DNA of 64,000 nt from an uncultured cyanobacterium. GTDB taxonomy: Bacteria > Cyanobacteriota > Cyanobacteriia > Cyanobacteriales > Nostocaceae. The notes under the pieces were generated by a model. The model had not been told where the DNA came from and ran no database searches. It worked only from the letters and a program-made list of their open reading frames with translations. The translations under genes and the position numbers were made by a program. This document shows, piece by piece, positions 21,014 to 29,555 of the stretch (its first letter is position 1; each line of letters opens with the position of its first letter). Where the stretch lies: the NCBI GenBank assembly GCA_903848645.1, contig CAINGU010000078.1, forward strand, positions 62,001-126,000, given 5' to 3'.

Positions 21014-21934
21014 GTGTCTGAATCGCGTAATCGCTGGATAGTCCGAGTAGTGTTAGCTTTCGCTGTTGTTGCTTTTTTGGGTGTTTCTATTATGCCCATA
21101 ATTACAGCGATTAATAAACCCCAATCATCACCACAAAATCAGGCTAATGGTGATAATAAAATATCTTCATCGGAACAAAAGTCAAAACTGGAAGATCAAG
21201 TCCGGGGTTATGAATTAGTTTTACAAAAAGACCCAGAAAATCAAACTGCACTCAAGGGAGTTTTACAAGCGCGTTTAGGGTTATTGAGTCAAAAAAGCCA
21301 AGGGGAAGTGAAACCAGCGGATATTCAAGCTGTGATTGAACCTTTGGAAAAACTCGCTAAACTCAATCCCGAAAAATCAGAATACGGGGTTTTACTGGCA
21401 CAAGCAAAACAACAAGTTGGTGATAAGGAAGGAGCAGCCCAAACTTATCGCTCTATTTTAACTACAAAACCTGGTGATTTGAAAGCTTTGCAGGGGATGG
21501 TGAGTTTGCAATTAAGTGAAAAGCGTCCAGAAGCAGCTATTGGGGTATTACAAGAAAGTTTGGCTGCTGCTACTCAAGCTAATACTATTCAACCTGGTAG
21601 TGTGGATGTGGTTGCTGTGCAAGTGCTGTTGGGTAGTGTCTACGCTTTTCAGAAAAATGACACTTTAGCTATTTCAGCTTATGATCAAGCAATTAAGAAA
21701 GATGCTCAAGATTTTCGCCCTGTATTAGCAAAGGCTATGCTGTTTAAGCAACAAGGTAAGCTTGATGAAGCAAAACCTTTGTTTGATAGTGCGACGGCTT
21801 TAGCACCGGCTCAGTATAAGGACGAGATTAATAAAGCAGCAGCATCTAATCCTGCTCCCACGTTATCACCTACGGCATCTCCTACGCCTTCATCAACAGA
21901 ATCACCTACCGCATCACCTACGGCTACTCCGTAA
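21014..21934 (+). CDS. Tetratricopeptide repeat membrane protein
   Basis: The start is a GTG at 21014 with AGGAG about 13 bases upstream. One N-terminal transmembrane helix (about residues 9-31) is followed by a charged linker and TPR units from about residue 60 to 270, for example LEKLAKLNPEKSEYGVLLAQAKQQVGD and AISAYDQAIKKDAQDFRPVLAKA. The C-terminus is a Ser/Pro/Thr-rich repeat tail. It resembles the Ycf37/thylakoid-assembly type of TPR proteins only in general layout. A scaffold role in the membrane is likely, but its partners are unknown. Confidence 0.85.
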   Translation: MSESRNRWIVRVVLAFAVVAFLGVSIMPIITAINKPQSSPQNQANGDNKISSSEQKSKLEDQVRGYELVLQKDPENQTALKGVLQARLGLLSQKSQGEVKPADIQAVIEPLEKLAKLNPEKSEYGVLLAQAKQQVGDKEGAAQTYRSILTTKPGDLKALQGMVSLQLSEKRPEAAIGVLQESLAAATQANTIQPGSVDVVAVQVLLGSVYAFQKNDTLAISAYDQAIKKDAQDFRPVLAKAMLFKQQGKLDEAKPLFDSATALAPAQYKDEINKAAASNPAPTLSPTASPTPSSTESPTASPTATP

Positions 21935-22165
21935 GGGTTTAGGGGATAAGGGGACAGGAAATAGGGGGAGAAAATTTATTCTTGCTCTTAAACTACTGAA
22001 AGGGCTGGAAAAGCCCGCTTCTAGCGATTTTCTACTTCTCTTTTTAATTTTAACGATGCGTTAAAGAAAAATTTGTGATAAAGTGTAGGCAATTGTTAAC
22101 TACTGCTGGCACTTTATCACATTTGATAATAAGGCTATATTGCAGTTAAGTGAATTGATTTAATT

Positions 22166-22762
22166 ATGTCCAAAACACAACAAGTGCTAGATTATGCTCG
22201 TGAAAAAGGCATAATTACAGCTAAAGACATAGAAGGACAAGGCATTCACAGAGAGTATATTAAACGCCTTGAAGAGCAAGGGCTACTAATACGTTCTGCT
22301 CGTGGTATTTATACTTTTGCTGATGCTGAAATTACAGAAAGTCACACTTTGGCTGAAACTGCTAAACGAGTTCCTAGTGGGGTAGTTTGTCTTCTATCAG
22401 CACTCAGTTTTTATGAGCTAACTACACAATCACCTTTTGAAGTATGGCTTGCTATTCCTCACAAACATCGTCCACCAAAAGATAATCTTTTACCTCTGAG
22501 AATTGTTTATATGTCTGGTAAATCTCTAGAAGAAGGCATTGAAAACCATCTAATAGAGGGTGTTAATGTAAGAGTATATTCTTTGGCTAAAACAGTTGTG
22601 GATTGTTTTAAATTTCGTCACAAAATTGGTTTAGAAGTAGCATTAGAAGCACTTCGAGAATGTTGGAAAGAAAGAAGATGCTCAATGGATGAACTATGGC
22701 ATTATGCTAAAATTTGCCGAGTCCATAATGTAATGCGTCCTTATCTAGAATCACTCCCATGA
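22166..22762 (+). CDS. AbiEi-type antitoxin (type IV toxin-antitoxin)
   Basis: The 198-residue protein has an N-terminal winged-helix (residues 1-55; KTQQVLDYAREKGIITAKDI, then EQGLLIRSARGIYTF). A C-terminal AbiEi domain (ALSFYELTTQSPFEVWLAIP, then VYSLAKTVVDCFKFRHKIGLEVALEALREC) follows. Family members repress and antagonise the AbiEii nucleotidyltransferase toxin. Its stop overlaps the start of the next frame (ATGA), the usual arrangement of an abiEi-abiEii operon, but the toxin gene is reduced to a remnant. Confidence 0.9.
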   Translation: MSKTQQVLDYAREKGIITAKDIEGQGIHREYIKRLEEQGLLIRSARGIYTFADAEITESHTLAETAKRVPSGVVCLLSALSFYELTTQSPFEVWLAIPHKHRPPKDNLLPLRIVYMSGKSLEEGIENHLIEGVNVRVYSLAKTVVDCFKFRHKIGLEVALEALRECWKERRCSMDELWHYAKICRVHNVMRPYLESLP

Positions 22763-22932
22763 CATCGAAAAAGCCTATTAATATAGCAGCATCTATCCGT
22801 TCTAAACTGTTAAATCTATCTAAAGAAAGAGGGGAAGACTATTTTATAATGCCACCTTGTATAGCATCTGCTAAAAATGAAAACTTTGATAAAGTTTGGA
22901 ATGTCGGAGGGTTTTGGAAAGATATTGAATAA
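22759..22932 (+). pseudogene. Remnant of AbiEii toxin gene (internal deletion)
   Basis: A 57-residue frame begins in an ATGA overlap with the antitoxin. Its start, INIAASIRSKLLNLSKERGED, is the normal N-terminus of AbiEii toxins. After about 30 residues it jumps to IASAKNENFDKVWNVGGFWK, which resembles the FxxxWxPGGxW end of that family. The nucleotidyltransferase core with the GSGD and DxD residues is missing. The likeliest reading is a large in-frame deletion leaving an inactive stub. Confidence 0.7.
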
Positions 22933-22991
22933 ACGTCAAACTCAACCCTCACCGACAGGAAAAGGCTATTTTAACCTCAGTAGTGTACAGT

Positions 22992-23609
22992 TTATTTTCC
23001 TTCTATAGCTGCGACTATACCAAAGATGATAAATAGAAAGCCACCCACAAAGGTAATTTGTCGCTCAGATATCTTACCTGCTATTAATCTACCACCGATA
23101 ACGGCGATCGCTGCACAAATTGAATGTCCTAATATTGCTCCCAATGTTACACCAATGGGGTTATTCCCGGCGGCTAGGGCGATGGTGGCTATTTGTGTGC
23201 GATCGCCCCATTCTGCTATAAATGTTAATACGAAGGATTTCAGTAAAATTGACCAAACAGTTTTTTGCTGGGAATTATCTAAATCTGCTTTTTCTACCGC
23301 TTCTTTTGCCTCTTCTGCGACTTCTTCGGCAGCAGATACAGCCATTTTATTAGCATCATAAATTAACTTCAAACCAAAGGCAATAAACAAAACTATTTCG
23401 GCGTAATGAATGTAGACTTTTGGTAATAAAGATACTACCTGTCCAAATACAACTGATAAGATAGTCATAGCCGCTAAAGCAGCTACCACACCAGCAAACA
23501 CCAAGCGCCGGGGGTGGTGCATGGACAAAATCACAGCAATAAAAAATGTTTTATCACCTAGTTCGGAAATTGTAATCAGTAATAAGGCTGCGGTAAAAGC
23601 TGTTAACAC
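22992..23609 (-). CDS. Manganese exporter Mnx, TMEM165/GDT1 (UPF0016) family
   Basis: The protein has 205 residues with about six transmembrane helices. It carries two ExGDKT/S-type motifs characteristic of the family: SELGDKTF near residue 15 and AEWGDRTQ near residue 134. A charged loop joins the two halves. The Synechocystis homologue exports Mn2+ from the cytosol into the thylakoid lumen. The start is a GTG at 23609 with AGGAG 9 nt upstream. The yybP-ykoY-like leader upstream strongly supports manganese regulation. Confidence 0.9.
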   Translation of the reverse strand: MLTAFTAALLLITISELGDKTFFIAVILSMHHPRRLVFAGVVAALAAMTILSVVFGQVVSLLPKVYIHYAEIVLFIAFGLKLIYDANKMAVSAAEEVAEEAKEAVEKADLDNSQQKTVWSILLKSFVLTFIAEWGDRTQIATIALAAGNNPIGVTLGAILGHSICAAIAVIGGRLIAGKISERQITFVGGFLFIIFGIVAAIEGK

Positions 23610-23639
23610 TCTCTCAAACTCCTAAAGGATTTTTTACCT

Positions 23640-23830
23640 GTGTGGAGTATCAATGAGAGCCATTCAACCTCACTGAACTCCACACGTTTAGATGTGTAGT
23701 CAGTGAAGGTCTCGCTTTCAAATACTTTATTTATTCGCTATCTAAACCAGGTTCATCACCAGTATGTTGACTTAGATATACTGAACAGAAAATTTTGATT
23801 TACTGTCAGCAGCTACTCCCCTTCTATTAG
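23640..23830 (-). ncRNA. yybP-ykoY-type manganese riboswitch upstream of mnx
   Basis: Reading the minus strand, the leader begins with AAGGGGAGTAGC (about 23816-23826) and closes with GCGAGACCTTCACTGA (about 23700-23714), the two invariant parts of the yybP-ykoY aptamer. An expression platform follows: TTCACTGACTACACA can pair with TGTGGAGTTCAGTGA. The same GTGTGGAG can instead pair with CTCCACAC at 23640-23647. The element ends about 30 nt before the GTG start of the Mn exporter. In this family Mn2+ binding turns on exporter genes. Confidence 0.85.
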
Positions 23831-23986
23831 TTATGTATAATACTCTTTTTGACATTAAAAGTCAAGCCCGTTGGGAATTAAAAATTAAGAATTAAAAATT
23901 AAAAATCAAGAAATCTTTTTGAATTCTTAATTACAGTCAAGCCAAGAAACAGTCCTGTTAAGATAAATTAATGCTTATTTGAGATT

Positions 23987-24955
23987 ATGACCTATTTAGA
24001 AACCGCCGCCCAATTTTACAGCCAAGTTGCCCAAACACCAGAAATAGGTCTTTGTTGTGTCCAAAGTACACCTTTACAATTACCAGGATTGAATATTCCT
24101 GTGGCTATGCAGGAAATGAACTATGGTTGTGGAACTACAGTTCATCACAATGAGCTTAATAATGAACCTACAGTTTTATATGTTGGTGTTGGTGGTGGTT
24201 TAGAAGCTTTGCAATTTGCTTATTTTTCTCGTCGTCCTGGTGCGGTTATTGCTATTGAACCAGTGGAAGCTATGCGCGAAGCTGCAACGCGTAATTTACA
24301 ACTTGCTGCAAAAGAGAACCCTTGGTTTGATCCTAGCTTTGTCGAAATTTGTCCTGGCGATGCTTTTAATTTACCTGTTGCGGATGCTTCTGTAGATGTA
24401 GTAGCGCAAAATTGCCTGTTTAATATTTTTGAACCAGCAGATTTAACTCGCGCTTTGAAAGAAGCTTATCGGGTATTAAAACCAGGTGGACGCTTGCAGA
24501 TGAGTGACCCGATTGCAACAAGTCCCATTCCTGCTCATTTACAACAAAATGAACATTTACGCGCTCTCTGTTTATCTGGCGCACTTACATATCAAGAATA
24601 TACTCAATTAATTATTAATGCTGGTTTTGGACAAATTGAAATTCGCGCTCGTCGTCCTTATCGGTTATTAGATAAACACAATTATCAACTACAGGAAAAT
24701 CTACTTTTAGAAAGTCTGGATTCTGTGGCTTTTAAAGTAGAAATTCCCGCCGACGGTGCTTGTATTTTTACTGGTAAAACAGCGATTTATGCAGGGAAGG
24801 AAGCATTTTTTGATGATCAAGCTGGACATATTTTGCAAAGAGGAATTCCTGCGGCGGTTTGTGATAAAACAGCGGGAAATTTAGCCAATTCAAATCCTGA
24901 AGAAATCATTATTACTAATTCTACATGGTATTATGATGGTGGAGGATGTTGTTAA
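23987..24955 (+). CDS. Arsenosugar-biosynthesis arsenite methyltransferase, ArsM
   Basis: The 322-residue SAM-dependent methyltransferase has VLYVGVGGGLEALQFAY (motif I, about residues 65-81) and a motif-IV-like DVVAQNCLFNIFEP. Cysteines typical of As(III) enzymes are seen at LCCVQ near residue 19, NYGCG near residue 46 and a terminal GGGCC. The gene is followed 17 bp later by the radical-SAM gene arsS, a pairing known from cyanobacterial arsenosugar synthesis. Arsenite would be methylated to di- and trimethylated species before ribosylation. Confidence 0.85.
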   Translation: MTYLETAAQFYSQVAQTPEIGLCCVQSTPLQLPGLNIPVAMQEMNYGCGTTVHHNELNNEPTVLYVGVGGGLEALQFAYFSRRPGAVIAIEPVEAMREAATRNLQLAAKENPWFDPSFVEICPGDAFNLPVADASVDVVAQNCLFNIFEPADLTRALKEAYRVLKPGGRLQMSDPIATSPIPAHLQQNEHLRALCLSGALTYQEYTQLIINAGFGQIEIRARRPYRLLDKHNYQLQENLLLESLDSVAFKVEIPADGACIFTGKTAIYAGKEAFFDDQAGHILQRGIPAAVCDKTAGNLANSNPEEIIITNSTWYYDGGGCC

Positions 24956-24972
24956 TTTAATTTTGAGTAATT

Positions 24973-25965
24973 ATGGTAAAAGTAGCAATTACACCTTTTG
25001 ATAAACAGCTAAATTCACCTTTAATAAAAAAGGAAATTACCGTTTTACAAATTAATTTAGGAAAGCGTTGTAATTTAGCTTGTAATCATTGCCATGTGGA
25101 AGCTAGTCCTAAAAGAACTGAGGAACTGACACCGGAAGTTTGTCAACAATTAATTACGTTAATTAATAAGTTTCCCGAAATCAAAATTGTTGATTTAACT
25201 GGTGGCGCACCAGAGATGAATTATGGTTTTAAGTCGTTGGTAGAAGCTGCTATAAAGGCAGGTAAACAGGTAATTGTTAGATCAAATCTCACAATTTATT
25301 TTGTTGATGGATTTGAGGATTTACCAGATTTCTTTGCTCAACATCAAGTTAAAATTGTTGCTTCTCTTCCCTGTTATTTAGCAGATAATGTCGATAAAAT
25401 GCGAGGAGATGGTGTTTTTGATCAATCAATTAAAGCTTTACAATGGTTAAATAAAATTGGTTATGGTCAAAACCCAGATTTAGTTTTAGATTTGGTGTAT
25501 AATCCTCAATTACCAAATAGTGAAGATTTTTCTTTAACTCCCGAACAAGAAAATTTAGAAAGGGCTTATAAAACCTTTTTGGTGGAAAAGTTTGATATTC
25601 GATTTAATCATCTTTTCACGATTACTAATATACCTGTGGGGAGAACAAAGTTTCATTTAGAACGAAAACAGATTTATTCTAGCTATTTGCATTTTTTAGA
25701 GTCTCACTTTAATCCGAAAACAATTGATGGTTTAATGTGTCGTGAGCAACTTTCTATTGATTATTTAGGGAATATTTATGATTGCGACTTTAACCAAATG
25801 ATGAATTTACCTGCAAAAACTAGCAATGGTGAAAAGTTGACAGTGAGCAAATTATTAGAAGTTGGTAGTTTAGATATAATTCATGAAATCCAAACTGCGG
25901 AATATTGTTATGGTTGTACTGCGGGGTGTGGTTCTAGTTGTGGTGGTGCTATTAGTATAAATTGA
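24973..25965 (+). CDS. Arsenosugar biosynthesis radical SAM protein, ArsS
   Basis: The 330-residue protein has the radical-SAM cluster motif CNLACNHCH (CxxxCxxC) at about residues 33-41 and a GGAPEMN segment. The family's C-terminal cysteines are present (CYGCTAGCGSSCGG). ArsS adds a deoxyadenosyl-derived group to dimethylarsenite on the way to arsenosugars. Its coding start follows the arsM stop closely, so the two are surely cotranscribed. Whether a terminal selenocysteine variant exists does not arise here; all positions are Cys. Confidence 0.92.
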   Translation: MVKVAITPFDKQLNSPLIKKEITVLQINLGKRCNLACNHCHVEASPKRTEELTPEVCQQLITLINKFPEIKIVDLTGGAPEMNYGFKSLVEAAIKAGKQVIVRSNLTIYFVDGFEDLPDFFAQHQVKIVASLPCYLADNVDKMRGDGVFDQSIKALQWLNKIGYGQNPDLVLDLVYNPQLPNSEDFSLTPEQENLERAYKTFLVEKFDIRFNHLFTITNIPVGRTKFHLERKQIYSSYLHFLESHFNPKTIDGLMCREQLSIDYLGNIYDCDFNQMMNLPAKTSNGEKLTVSKLLEVGSLDIIHEIQTAEYCYGCTAGCGSSCGGAISIN

Positions 25966-26047
25966 CAAATATTAAGAAAATATATATGTCATCAAATAAC
26001 TATCTTGTAAAGAAATTTGGGGTAATTGAAGTTCTAATTGTCAGGTG

Positions 26048-26130
26048 AAGTATGATGAAGTGAGAGTTAAGTCTCCTCACACCACATTTTTATTAAGCCG
26101 TGAATTTGTTTTTTCACGGTTTTTATTTTT
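26048..26130 (+). ncRNA. Yfr1-like sRNA, copy 1
   Basis: The sequence TCTCCTCACACC (26072-26083) differs by one base from the invariant single-stranded ACUCCUCACAC motif of the cyanobacterial sRNA Yfr1. It is followed by a perfect terminator hairpin, CCGTGAA/TTCACGG, with a T-run. The 5' part (TATGATGAAG) matches copy 2, but a clear 5' stem is not seen. Yfr1 acts by antisense pairing of this motif to mRNAs, mostly of outer-membrane proteins, and is a short stable RNA of about 55-65 nt. Confidence 0.6.
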
Positions 26131-26136
26131 TGTTAG

Positions 26137-26304
26137 ATAATTAAATTTACGAATAAACTTGCAGAATCTGCTTTGTTGAAAAATCGGTTACAAGAAGATT
26201 CTGTACTTAAAAATTTATTGGTGCTTCGCGCTCCTAATTTTACTAATTTTAAGGTAAGTGTAGAAGAGTGGGAGCAAGTGCAGAAATTAATTCAGGAAAG
26301 ATAG
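26137..26304 (+). pseudogene. Possible gene fragment between the two Yfr1-like RNAs
   Basis: An open frame without a good start reads NKLAESALLKNRLQEDSVL and later VSVEEWEQVQKLIQER before a stop at 26302-26304. It looks like the C-terminal end of a real protein, but no family was recognised and nothing upstream completes it. It may be debris left by a duplication. Confidence 0.3.
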
Positions 26305-26364
26305 AAAATGTAAGAAATAAAAAATCTTGTTACTAAAACTGTTACGAGAGCATTTTTATCGGGC

Positions 26365-26442
26365 TAATACTCTATGATGATAGAGAGTTTAACTCCTCAC
26401 ACCATACTTAAAACCGTGAAATGTAATATTTTGCGGTTTTTC
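26365..26442 (+). ncRNA. Yfr1-like sRNA, copy 2
   Basis: This copy has all three Yfr1 parts: a 5' hairpin CTCTAT-GATG-ATAGAG (26370-26385), the exact unpaired motif ACTCCTCACAC (26392-26402), and a 3' hairpin AAACCG...CGGTTT with a T-tract ending about 26442. It is about 300 bp from copy 1 in the same orientation. I consider it the functional gene. Confidence 0.82.
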
Positions 26443-26492
26443 TTTTCTAATTTGGGTAATTTGCTAGAATAACCTATAAATCGGATTTTTAT

Positions 26493-27269
26493 ATGATAGA
26501 AAAACCCATAGAAAAGCCAAATATTCCCCAAATTCCCACTTTCACTTCAATTACCGCAGAAAGATTGCACCGTCAACAGCGACTAGCAGCAGCATTACGG
26601 CTATTTTCTCGATTTGGATTTGATGAAGGTGTTGCTGGACACATTACAGCCCGTGACCCCGAAAACCCCGAACATTTTTGGGTAAATCCCTTTGGAATGC
26701 ACTTTGGTTTAATTCGAGTTAGTGACCTAATTTTAGTTAATCAGCAAGGTGATGTAATTTACGGTAATCGTCCAGTAAATCGCGCAGCTTTTGCTATTCA
26801 TTCTCAAGTTCATGCCGCCCGTCCTGACGCAGTAGCCGCTGCCCACGCCCATTCTATCTATGGTAAAAGCTGGTCGAGTCTTGGTCGTCTCCTTGACCCT
26901 CTCACCCAAGATGCTTGTGCTTTTTACCAAGACCATAGTATATTTGTTGATTATACTGGCATTGTTTTAGATACCAAAGAAGGTAAGCGTATTGCTCAAA
27001 CCTTGGGCGAAAATAAAGCCGTCATTCTCAAAAATCACGGCTTACTGACTGTAGGTAATACTATTGATGAGGCTGCTTGGTGGTTCATCACAATGGAGCG
27101 TTCTTGTCAAGCCCAATTATTAGCAGAAGCAGCCGGAGAACCTAGCCCGATTAAGCCAGAATATGCGAAAATAGCTCATAGCCAAGTCGGTTCTCATGAG
27201 TTGGGTTGGTTTAGTTTTCAACCTTTGTATGAGATGATTGTGCGGCAAGAACCAGATTTTCTGGATTAA
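26493..27269 (+). CDS. Class II aldolase/adducin family protein
   Basis: The 258-residue protein has the fold's metal-binding histidines: HAAR...AAHAHS near residues 108-120 and KNHGLLTVG near residue 179. EGVAGHITARDP near residue 50 is the substrate-binding loop. Relatives include L-fuculose-1-phosphate aldolase and ribulose-phosphate epimerases, and a sugar-phosphate or hydroxy-ketone aldol reaction is likely. Its 3' end overlaps that of the convergent lipase-like gene by 59 bp. Confidence 0.88.
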   Translation: MIEKPIEKPNIPQIPTFTSITAERLHRQQRLAAALRLFSRFGFDEGVAGHITARDPENPEHFWVNPFGMHFGLIRVSDLILVNQQGDVIYGNRPVNRAAFAIHSQVHAARPDAVAAAHAHSIYGKSWSSLGRLLDPLTQDACAFYQDHSIFVDYTGIVLDTKEGKRIAQTLGENKAVILKNHGLLTVGNTIDEAAWWFITMERSCQAQLLAEAAGEPSPIKPEYAKIAHSQVGSHELGWFSFQPLYEMIVRQEPDFLD

Positions 27270-28188
27270 ATGTCTTGCGTTTGCGTTTGATAACTCCTGT
27301 TACACCTAAAGCTGCAATTCCTAACAGACTCAAAGTAGTTGAAGGTTCAGGAATAGTTACTTCTGCTGATTTGGCAACTATACTATGAGCATAACTTGTG
27401 GGATGCAAGTTATCCCAAAATAAATATTCATTGGGGTTAGAACAAATAGTTTGTGCAACAATGTTTAGACAAGCATCAGTTACATTTGTGAAACCAAATT
27501 TTCCTGGTGATGCTATGATCTGATTGACAAGAGAATTAACATCAAAAATGTTGATATTGAGGTTTGGTTCTAGCTGACTTAAACCGTTGACAGTTTGACT
27601 CAAAGCTGAATTATGAATTCCAGTTAAAAAGTTGAGATTATTAACTATGGGAGTCTTGTTATTAGCAGGAATATCTCCCAAGTTAGGTAAATTAGCTATT
27701 AAGAAGTTTTTAGCACCGACAGCAGATAAAGATATTATTGCATTTGCTAAATTGCTAACTGCATTATTAATTGCTTGGCTAAAATCAGTAACATTCAAAT
27801 AATCATTAGCACCGGCTGATATTATATATAGTGCCTGATTATCAACTGATGGATTAGTCCCTACAAAACTTTGAATTTCCTGAGTTAGTCCTGGTAACGT
27901 GGGTGATATTGTATTATTAGTACCTGTAGTAGCACCACCAAAAGCGAAATTATTGAGTTGTACACCCATATCCTGGGCTAAATATTCCGTCCAGATAGGA
28001 CCATTGGAAAAACGTCCTTGATAGTAGGGAAATGGGGGAAAAGTGCCACCAGAGGCTGCAAACACATTACCATTATCAACAAGGCTGTCACCGAAAACAT
28101 AAACTTGAGTAAAATTAGCGGCGGAAGCTTTCACGGGTAACATGAAAGACAGGAGAACAAACCCTGCTGTTAAAAGTTGTTTTTTCAT
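27211..28188 (-). CDS. SGNH/GDSL hydrolase with PEP-CTERM sorting signal
   Basis: A signal peptide (residues 1-23) precedes a GDSL-type esterase: VFGDSLVDNG (block I), GGATTG, AGANDYL (block III) and DNLHPTSYAH (catalytic Asp-His). The C-terminus has an IPEPSTT motif, a hydrophobic stretch and RKRK, the PEP-CTERM signal processed by exosortase. The protein then continues for about 20 residues past the basic cluster, unusual for such anchors. These enzymes hydrolyse lipid or carbohydrate esters at the cell surface. Confidence 0.92.
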   Translation of the reverse strand: MKKQLLTAGFVLLSFMLPVKASAANFTQVYVFGDSLVDNGNVFAASGGTFPPFPYYQGRFSNGPIWTEYLAQDMGVQLNNFAFGGATTGTNNTISPTLPGLTQEIQSFVGTNPSVDNQALYIISAGANDYLNVTDFSQAINNAVSNLANAIISLSAVGAKNFLIANLPNLGDIPANNKTPIVNNLNFLTGIHNSALSQTVNGLSQLEPNLNINIFDVNSLVNQIIASPGKFGFTNVTDACLNIVAQTICSNPNEYLFWDNLHPTSYAHSIVAKSAEVTIPEPSTTLSLLGIAALGVTGVIKRKRKTFNPENLVLAAQSSHTKVEN

Positions 28189-28282
28189 ACGGATTTTTGG
28201 AGATGCCCTAGTACATTTACCATGATCTGCTTTTCAACTAATAACACAGGTTGCTAGTTACTGCTGAGGGATATGAACAAAC

Positions 28283-29338
28283 TTAACTAAATTGTTCGAT
28301 AATTCCCCCACCTAATACCTTATCTCCTTCGTACCAAACCGCGGCTTGTCCAGGTGTGATACTGAACTGCGGTTCATCAAATACTAACCGCACGCGGGAA
28401 TCTGCTAAAGGAATTACTGTCACGGGTACGGGTTGAGAACGATAACGAATTTGCACTTCTGCACGAATGGGGGTAACAGGTTCAGCAATGGAAACCCAAT
28501 TTATCCGATTTACGGTACATTCTGACTGAGTTCCTTTGGTGCGATCGCCTACAACTACCCTGTTATTAGCCGCATCTAGTTCAATGACATACAAGGGTTC
28601 AGCCGCAGCAATTCCTAAGCCTTTTCGCTGACCAATGGTGTAATGATGAATACCATCATGTTGTCCCAAAACTTTACCAGTTGCATCAACAATATCACCG
28701 GGTTTGGGAGCTAAATATTTATCTAAAAATGCCCGCATAGAACCGTTACTTTCTACCAAGCATAGATCTTGACTTTCTGGTTTATCGGCGGTTTTTAAAT
28801 TGTATTCAGTGGCAATTCTGCGGGTATCGGTTTTATTCAATTCACCCAGGGGAAAAATTGTCGCCCCTAATAAGTCTTGGGATAAGTCATAAAGGAAATA
28901 AGATTGATCTTTGTTGCGATCAACGGCTCGTAACAATTGGTAACGATTAGTAGCCCCGTCGTAACAAATTTGGGCATAATGACCTGTGGCGATTTTTGTT
29001 GATGCCAATTTTTCCCGTGCATATTCCACCATGGGACCGAACTTCACCGTTTTGTTACATTGGGAACAAGGCAACGGCGTAATTCCCACACTGTAGCCAG
29101 TTACTAAAAAATCAACAATTTCTGTTTGAAAGACATCCCGAATATCGACAATTTCATGGGGAATGCCCAATTGTTCACAAATATCAGCCGCGTCGATCAT
29201 TCCTTCAGAGCAACATTGCCCCTTGCCTTTCATCAGCCAAAGGGTTAAACCAATTACATCATAGCCCTGATTATGTAGCATAGCAGCGGCTACAGAACTA
29301 TCAACGCCACCAGAAAGACCAACGACAACTTTTTTCAT
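28283..29338 (-). CDS. tRNA-specific 2-thiouridylase MnmA
   Basis: MnmA makes the 2-thiouridine at position 34 of tRNA Lys, Glu and Gln using ATP and sulfur relayed from IscS. The 351-residue protein has the PP-loop [12 protein letters not shown] (residues 7-18), the catalytic cysteine in PCSQCNK (about residue 95), GHYAQI, and [12 protein letters not shown] with the second cysteine. The length is typical. It has its own promoter region of about 190 bp shared with the divergent gene. Confidence 0.97.
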   Translation of the reverse strand: MKKVVVGLSGGVDSSVAAAMLHNQGYDVIGLTLWLMKGKGQCCSEGMIDAADICEQLGIPHEIVDIRDVFQTEIVDFLVTGYSVGITPLPCSQCNKTVKFGPMVEYAREKLASTKIATGHYAQICYDGATNRYQLLRAVDRNKDQSYFLYDLSQDLLGATIFPLGELNKTDTRRIATEYNLKTADKPESQDLCLVESNGSMRAFLDKYLAPKPGDIVDATGKVLGQHDGIHHYTIGQRKGLGIAAAEPLYVIELDAANNRVVVGDRTKGTQSECTVNRINWVSIAEPVTPIRAEVQIRYRSQPVPVTVIPLADSRVRLVFDEPQFSITPGQAAVWYEGDKVLGGGIIEQFS

Positions 29339-29555
29339 AATTCACACTTTTCAAAGTGCTTGCGGCTTATTTTTGTAGCAAAGAAGTTTTTATCTGACCA
29401 CAAGGTGCAAGACTGTCCGATTCTAGCATACATACCTACAAAGGCGGAATAGTCAGGAATTTTCCTGTGGAGATTTTGAGCATACTTACGCAATTTCCCA
29501 TTAACTGATTACAATAATATCTAGTAAAAAACCTTTGCCAAAGCTGGTGACAACT

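Noticed and set aside
26098-26125. Terminator of arsS only
   Set aside because: It lies 130 bp beyond arsS and forms the 3' end of the Yfr1-like RNA, which explains it better.
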